From: Bifidobacterium sp. 7101
GTDB taxonomy: Bacteria; Actinomycetota; Actinomycetes; Actinomycetales; Bifidobacteriaceae
Assembly (NCBI RefSeq): GCF_000499285.1
Contig: NZ_AWUN01000002.1
Span: 248,001-312,000 of the forward strand
Length of the DNA: 64,000 nt
Reading direction: 5' to 3'
Both the position numbers and the translations under genes were made by a program. Shown in pieces: positions 60,624-64,000 of the stretch. Every line of letters begins with the position of its first letter. Position 1 is the stretch's first letter. The notes beneath the pieces were generated by a model. The model worked only from the letters and a program-made list of their open reading frames with translations, had not been told where the DNA came from and did no database searches.

Positions 60624-62147
60624 GTGAGCATCCATATCGACCCGCGCCTGACCACCGGCACTATCAGCCCCTACTTGCACGGCCAGTTCATCGAATTCCT
60701 CGGCGAGTGCATCGATCAGGGACTATGGGTGGGCACGGATTCCTCCATTCCCAACACCGACGGCATCCGCACGGACGCCCTCAAGGCCCTGAAAGCACTG
60801 AAGCCCCCCCTGCTGCGCTGGCCCGGCGGCTGCTATGCCGACACCTACCACTGGCGTCAGGGGGTCGGGCCCCGCAACCAGCGTCCGGTGGGATACAACG
60901 AGAACTTCGGTACCTACCAACCTGACGGGCATGGTTTCGGCACCGACGAGTTCCTCCGCCTGTGCCAGGCCATTGGCACCGAACCCTGGATCAACGTGAA
61001 CATGCTGAGCGGATCCGTGGCCGAGATGCGCGACTGGATGGAGTACTGCAACCGTCCATCGGGCACGGCCATGTCAGCCATGCGGGCCGCCAACGGCCAC
61101 CCCTCCCCCTATGGCGTGAAGTTCTGGGGTCTGGGGAACGAGCCCTGGGCCGGCGGGGGGACGATGACCCCGTCCATGTACGCGGACCGCTATCGGATGT
61201 TCGCCTCGGCCATGCCCACCTTCGCCGAGAACGGGGATCAGCCCCCGATGATCCGGCCCATCGCCTGCGGCCCAGACGGAAACAAGCCTATGGAACGGGT
61301 GCGCTGGACCAAGGACTTCTTCCAGGCTTTGGCCCAGTACCGCCAGCCGCCCATCGCCGCCTACGACCTGCACTTCTACAACTGGAACATCGATCACCCC
61401 AACGACACTTCCACTCAGTTTGATCAGGACGGCTGGGATCGGGTGATTCAAGGCGCCCTTGAACTCGGTGAGGTCATCGACCAGCAGTGGGATCTGATGC
61501 AGGCCTGCCTGGCCACCATGCCCCACCCTGAGAGCACCATGGATTCCAGGCTGACAAGGGTCGACCTGGTCATGGGCGAATGGGGCAACTGGCATGGCGA
61601 TGCCTTCACGGCTCGTCCGGCGCTCCGGCAGCAGGTGACCATGCGCGACGCGGTCACCTCGGCTCTGACGCTGGATATCCTTCAGTCCAGATGCGACAAG
61701 GTGTCCATGGCCTGCAATGCCCAGACCCTGAACGTCCTCAACTCGTTGATCCTGACCGAGGACGACGCCACAATCCTGACCCCCAACTACGACGTCTTCA
61801 TGATGTACCGGTGCCACCAGGGAGCCCGGGCGGTCCAGAGCCTGCCGGAGGCCGACAACCCGTCCCTGCACGTCTTTGCCTCGGTCAAGGACGGACACAT
61901 CATGGTGGATCTGGTAAACGCCGACATGGCCTCAGCCGCCGAAGCGACGCTGACCCTGCCCGAGCCTGTGCGTCCTGCGGGCATGCAAAGCCTTTCCGCA
62001 CAGGATCCACATGTCTGCAATACCCGATCCGACCCGGACCAGGTCAGGGCTCGCCAGGTCGATGTCTCGGACATCCCCGAAGGACGTGAAATTACAGTCC
62101 GTCTGGACCCGGCCTCAGTGAATGTGCTTGACCTGGCCATGGTCTGA
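60624..62147 (+). CDS. GH51 alpha-L-arabinofuranosidase
   Basis: A 507-residue intracellular hydrolase, with no signal peptide, that removes alpha-L-arabinofuranosyl groups from oligosaccharides. GH51 features are SPYLHGQFIEFLGECID near the start, LLRWPGGCYADTYHWR, the acid/base glutamate in KFWGLGNEPWAGGG, the HFYNWN motif, and the nucleophile in VMGEWGNWHGDAF. The C-terminal beta domain is complete (SVNVLDLAMV). It is cotranscribed with the MFS gene. Confidence 0.95.
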   Translation: MSIHIDPRLTTGTISPYLHGQFIEFLGECIDQGLWVGTDSSIPNTDGIRTDALKALKALKPPLLRWPGGCYADTYHWRQGVGPRNQRPVGYNENFGTYQPDGHGFGTDEFLRLCQAIGTEPWINVNMLSGSVAEMRDWMEYCNRPSGTAMSAMRAANGHPSPYGVKFWGLGNEPWAGGGTMTPSMYADRYRMFASAMPTFAENGDQPPMIRPIACGPDGNKPMERVRWTKDFFQALAQYRQPPIAAYDLHFYNWNIDHPNDTSTQFDQDGWDRVIQGALELGEVIDQQWDLMQACLATMPHPESTMDSRLTRVDLVMGEWGNWHGDAFTARPALRQQVTMRDAVTSALTLDILQSRCDKVSMACNAQTLNVLNSLILTEDDATILTPNYDVFMMYRCHQGARAVQSLPEADNPSLHVFASVKDGHIMVDLVNADMASAAEATLTLPEPVRPAGMQSLSAQDPHVCNTRSDPDQVRARQVDVSDIPEGREITVRLDPASVNVLDLAMV

Positions 62148-62244
62148 GAATCAGCAGCAGCGATCGGCGGGCTGGGCACTATGCCTGAAGTCCGCCGACT
62201 CAAATCTACGATCCAGCTATATAAACAAACCAAACATATAAACA

Positions 62245-62282
62245 GCATGTGGCCGATCCCCCGAAAGAGGTCGGCCACATGC
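62245..62282. terminator. Bidirectional terminator
   Basis: A perfect 12-bp stem (GCATGTGGCCGA / TCGGCCACATGC) with a 14-base loop lies between the convergent GH51 and inositol-phosphate synthase genes. Confidence 0.75.
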
Positions 62283-62323
62283 TTATATCAGGCGCACGAC
62301 AGCACCCGACTGGGGTGTTCTAC

Positions 62324-63466
62324 TCAGGCGTGCCAGACGTCCTTGCCGTTCTCCTTTGCGGCCTTGACATCGGCATCCAGGGCGCTCTCGTCACCCTCCA
62401 CCTTGCCGGCGATGTAATCCTCGACCAGCTGACGGGCCTCGTTGTCCTCATGCTGGACAGCGGGCGACTTCATGAAGTAGGAGCTGGGTGCCAGCACCGG
62501 GCCGGCCAGGTGGCGGTCCAGGGCGATCTTGGCGGCGCGCAGGGCATCGATGACGATGCCAGCCGAGTTGGGCGAATCCCAGACCTCCAGCTTGTACTCC
62601 AGATTCAGCGGGACGTCACCAAAGGTGGTGCCCTCCAGACGCACAAAGGCGAACTTGCGGTCATCCAGCCAGGCCACATAGTCGGAAGGGCCGATGTGGA
62701 CGTTGTGGGGATCCATGTCGTGGGGAACGATGGAGGTGACTGCACGGGTCTTGGAAACCTTCTTGGACTCCAGACGAGTACGCTGCAGCATGTTCATGAA
62801 GTCCATGTTGCCGCCGACGTTCAGCTGGTAGGTGCGGTCCAGACGCACGCCGCGATCCTCGAAGAGGCGGGCCATGACCCTGTGGGTAATGGTGGCGCCC
62901 ACCTGGCTCTTGATGTCATCACCCACGATGGGCAGGCCGGCATCGCGGAACTTCTGGGCCCACTCGGGGTCTGAGGCGATGAAGACAGGCAGGCAGTTGA
63001 CGAAGGCGCACCCGGCCTCGATGGCGGCGGTGGCATAGGCCTTGTCGGCCTGCTCAGAGCCGACGGGCAGGTAGGAGACCAGCACATCGACCTTCTTGTC
63101 GCGCAGGACCTGGGCCACATCCACGGGCTCGGCATCCGACTCGGTGATCATCTTCTTGTAGTACTCGCCCAGTCCGTCGCCGGTCGGCCCGCGCAGGACC
63201 TCCACGCCCTTGTTGGGGACGTCGCAGAACTTGTAGGTGTTGTTTTGCGAGGCGAAGATAGCCTCGCTCAGGTCCTTGCCGACCTTGAGTGAATCCACAT
63301 CGAAGGCGGTCACGAACTCCACGTCACGAATGCGGTAGCCACCGAAATTGGCGTGCATGATGCCGGGGATTTTGTCATCATCCTTGGCGTCCTTGTAATA
63401 CTCGACTCCCTGTACCAGCGAGGAAGCGCAGTTGCCCACGCCCGCTATAGCTACACGGATGCTCAT
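62324..63466 (-). CDS. ino1: Inositol-3-phosphate synthase
   Basis: Converts glucose 6-phosphate to 1D-myo-inositol 3-phosphate, using NAD. The 380-residue protein starts with the NAD-binding loop [20 protein letters not shown] and has [19 protein letters not shown], the family blocks [16 protein letters not shown] and [12 protein letters not shown], and [17 protein letters not shown] (active-site Lys). Length matches actinobacterial enzymes, which are shorter than eukaryotic ones. Start ATG has GAGGAG upstream. It probably feeds phosphatidylinositol-type lipids. Confidence 0.95.
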   Translation of the reverse strand: MSIRVAIAGVGNCASSLVQGVEYYKDAKDDDKIPGIMHANFGGYRIRDVEFVTAFDVDSLKVGKDLSEAIFASQNNTYKFCDVPNKGVEVLRGPTGDGLGEYYKKMITESDAEPVDVAQVLRDKKVDVLVSYLPVGSEQADKAYATAAIEAGCAFVNCLPVFIASDPEWAQKFRDAGLPIVGDDIKSQVGATITHRVMARLFEDRGVRLDRTYQLNVGGNMDFMNMLQRTRLESKKVSKTRAVTSIVPHDMDPHNVHIGPSDYVAWLDDRKFAFVRLEGTTFGDVPLNLEYKLEVWDSPNSAGIVIDALRAAKIALDRHLAGPVLAPSSYFMKSPAVQHEDNEARQLVEDYIAGKVEGDESALDADVKAAKENGKDVWHA

Positions 63467-63637
63467 ACAAACTCCTCTGATTTACTGAGTTATTCCAACC
63501 TAAGCATACCTTCTCCCGATGAATAGCATGGAGGAATGAGCAGTACAGAACTCCAAGGATGGCGCAAACGTACGAAAATGATGAACGTTCAGCCTTAGGT
63601 CGAACAGTTTTCAGCCCCGCCGGATAGCGTGGTTGGC

Positions 63638-64000
63638 ATGGCCAATCAGACTCGTTCAGTCAGTTCGACCTCTCCCACACGCAGGACCCAGTCCGGAACG
63701 CGCGGCAGCAGGAATCGCGCCGACAGGCTCACCTCGCGGCATGCCGACCGGAAACCCCGGGGCGGCGGACCCCGTCGCGGACGGCCCCACAAATCGCATC
63801 GCGTACTTAAGTGGACCCTGGCCCTGCTGGGACTGGTGCTGGTCGCCGGGGCGGCGGCCTTCGCATACCTGTATCTGACCACTGAAATCATCCCGCCTGA
63901 GAAACAGGCCCTGGCACAAAAGACCACGGTCTACTATGCGGACGGCACCACCCCCATCGGAACCTACGCCAATCAGAACCGGGAGATCATCAACTGCTCG
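63638..64000 (+). CDS. Class A penicillin-binding protein, 3' partial
   Basis: Only the first 121 codons are visible. A basic cytoplasmic tail of about 52 residues (RGGGPRRGRPHKSHR) precedes one membrane anchor (WTLALLGLVLVAGAAAFAYL). The start of the extracellular part has TTVYYADGTTPIGTYANQNREII, the beta-strand that opens the glycosyltransferase domain of class A PBPs. The catalytic glycosyltransferase and transpeptidase regions lie beyond the right edge. It is divergent from ino1. Confidence 0.82.
   Translation, partial: MANQTRSVSSTSPTRRTQSGTRGSRNRADRLTSRHADRKPRGGGPRRGRPHKSHRVLKWTLALLGLVLVAGAAAFAYLYLTTEIIPPEKQALAQKTTVYYADGTTPIGTYANQNREIINCS

Overview
The window looks like a chromosomal segment of a Bifidobacterium (Actinomycetota, roughly 60% GC). 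The evidence is a long Arg/Asn-rich Rho, a DUF2469 protein, GatCAB, a HAIR-type operator upstream of clpB, a topoisomerase I with Gly-Arg-Tyr-Gly-Pro-Tyr repeats and a Lys-rich tail, a small SRP RNA, and an actinobacterial-type inositol-phosphate synthase. Giant LPXTG proteins with RCC1 repeats hint at a host-associated strain, possibly an insect-gut clade; this last point is inference only.

Layout. (1) 1-14.1 kb: three tandem, same-strand genes for very large cell-wall-anchored proteins. Each is built from repeated modules: an InlB-type B-repeat, then an IPT/TIG-like fold that appears to be interrupted by a seven-blade RCC1 propeller. I count seven modules (3+2+2). The first gene runs off the left edge. 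The second is split by a 13-G tract just after its signal peptide and is out of frame here, which is the pattern of a phase-variable ON/OFF switch. A chorismate mutase gene lies on the other strand between genes 2 and 3. (2) 14.3-23.8 kb: rho, a TetR regulator, an FAD oxidoreductase, DUF2469 and GNAT proteins, and gatC-gatA-gatB. (3) 23.9-33.8 kb: a translationally coupled set (phosphoribosyltransferase-like protein, SPOUT RNA methyltransferase, ABC ATPase, ABC permease), rmuC, a P-type-ATPase-like protein that has lost its catalytic motifs, and clpB with an HspR/HAIR operator. (4) 33.8-39.0 kb: FAH-family hydrolase, YggS, GluQ-RS, an amidohydrolase and an aquaglyceroporin. (5) 39.4-46.3 kb: a LacI-type regulator upstream of a probable nucleoside-salvage operon (nucleoside hydrolase, MFS transporter, complete ECF transporter), with a perfect 15-bp inverted repeat over its promoter. 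(6) 46.5-58.4 kb: tRNA-Lys, formate-THF ligase, C69 dipeptidase, PEBP protein, the topA-tmk-holB operon, PAP2 phosphatase, SRP RNA and glf. (7) 58.5-62.1 kb: a TetR regulator divergent from an MFS transporter plus GH51 arabinofuranosidase operon, with palindromic sites between them. (8) 62.3-64 kb: inositol-3-phosphate synthase and the start of a penicillin-binding protein that runs off the right edge.

The most striking system is the surface-protein locus. It combines a poly-G phase switch with an unusual nested domain architecture in a family of paralogous adhesin-like proteins. Second are the P-type pseudo-ATPase and the two compact catabolic loci that have readable operators. Genes not covered below are ordinary; stretches longer than 300 bases without a protein gene are 39027-39365, 44865-45191, 46257-46718 and 56824-57248, and each is described.
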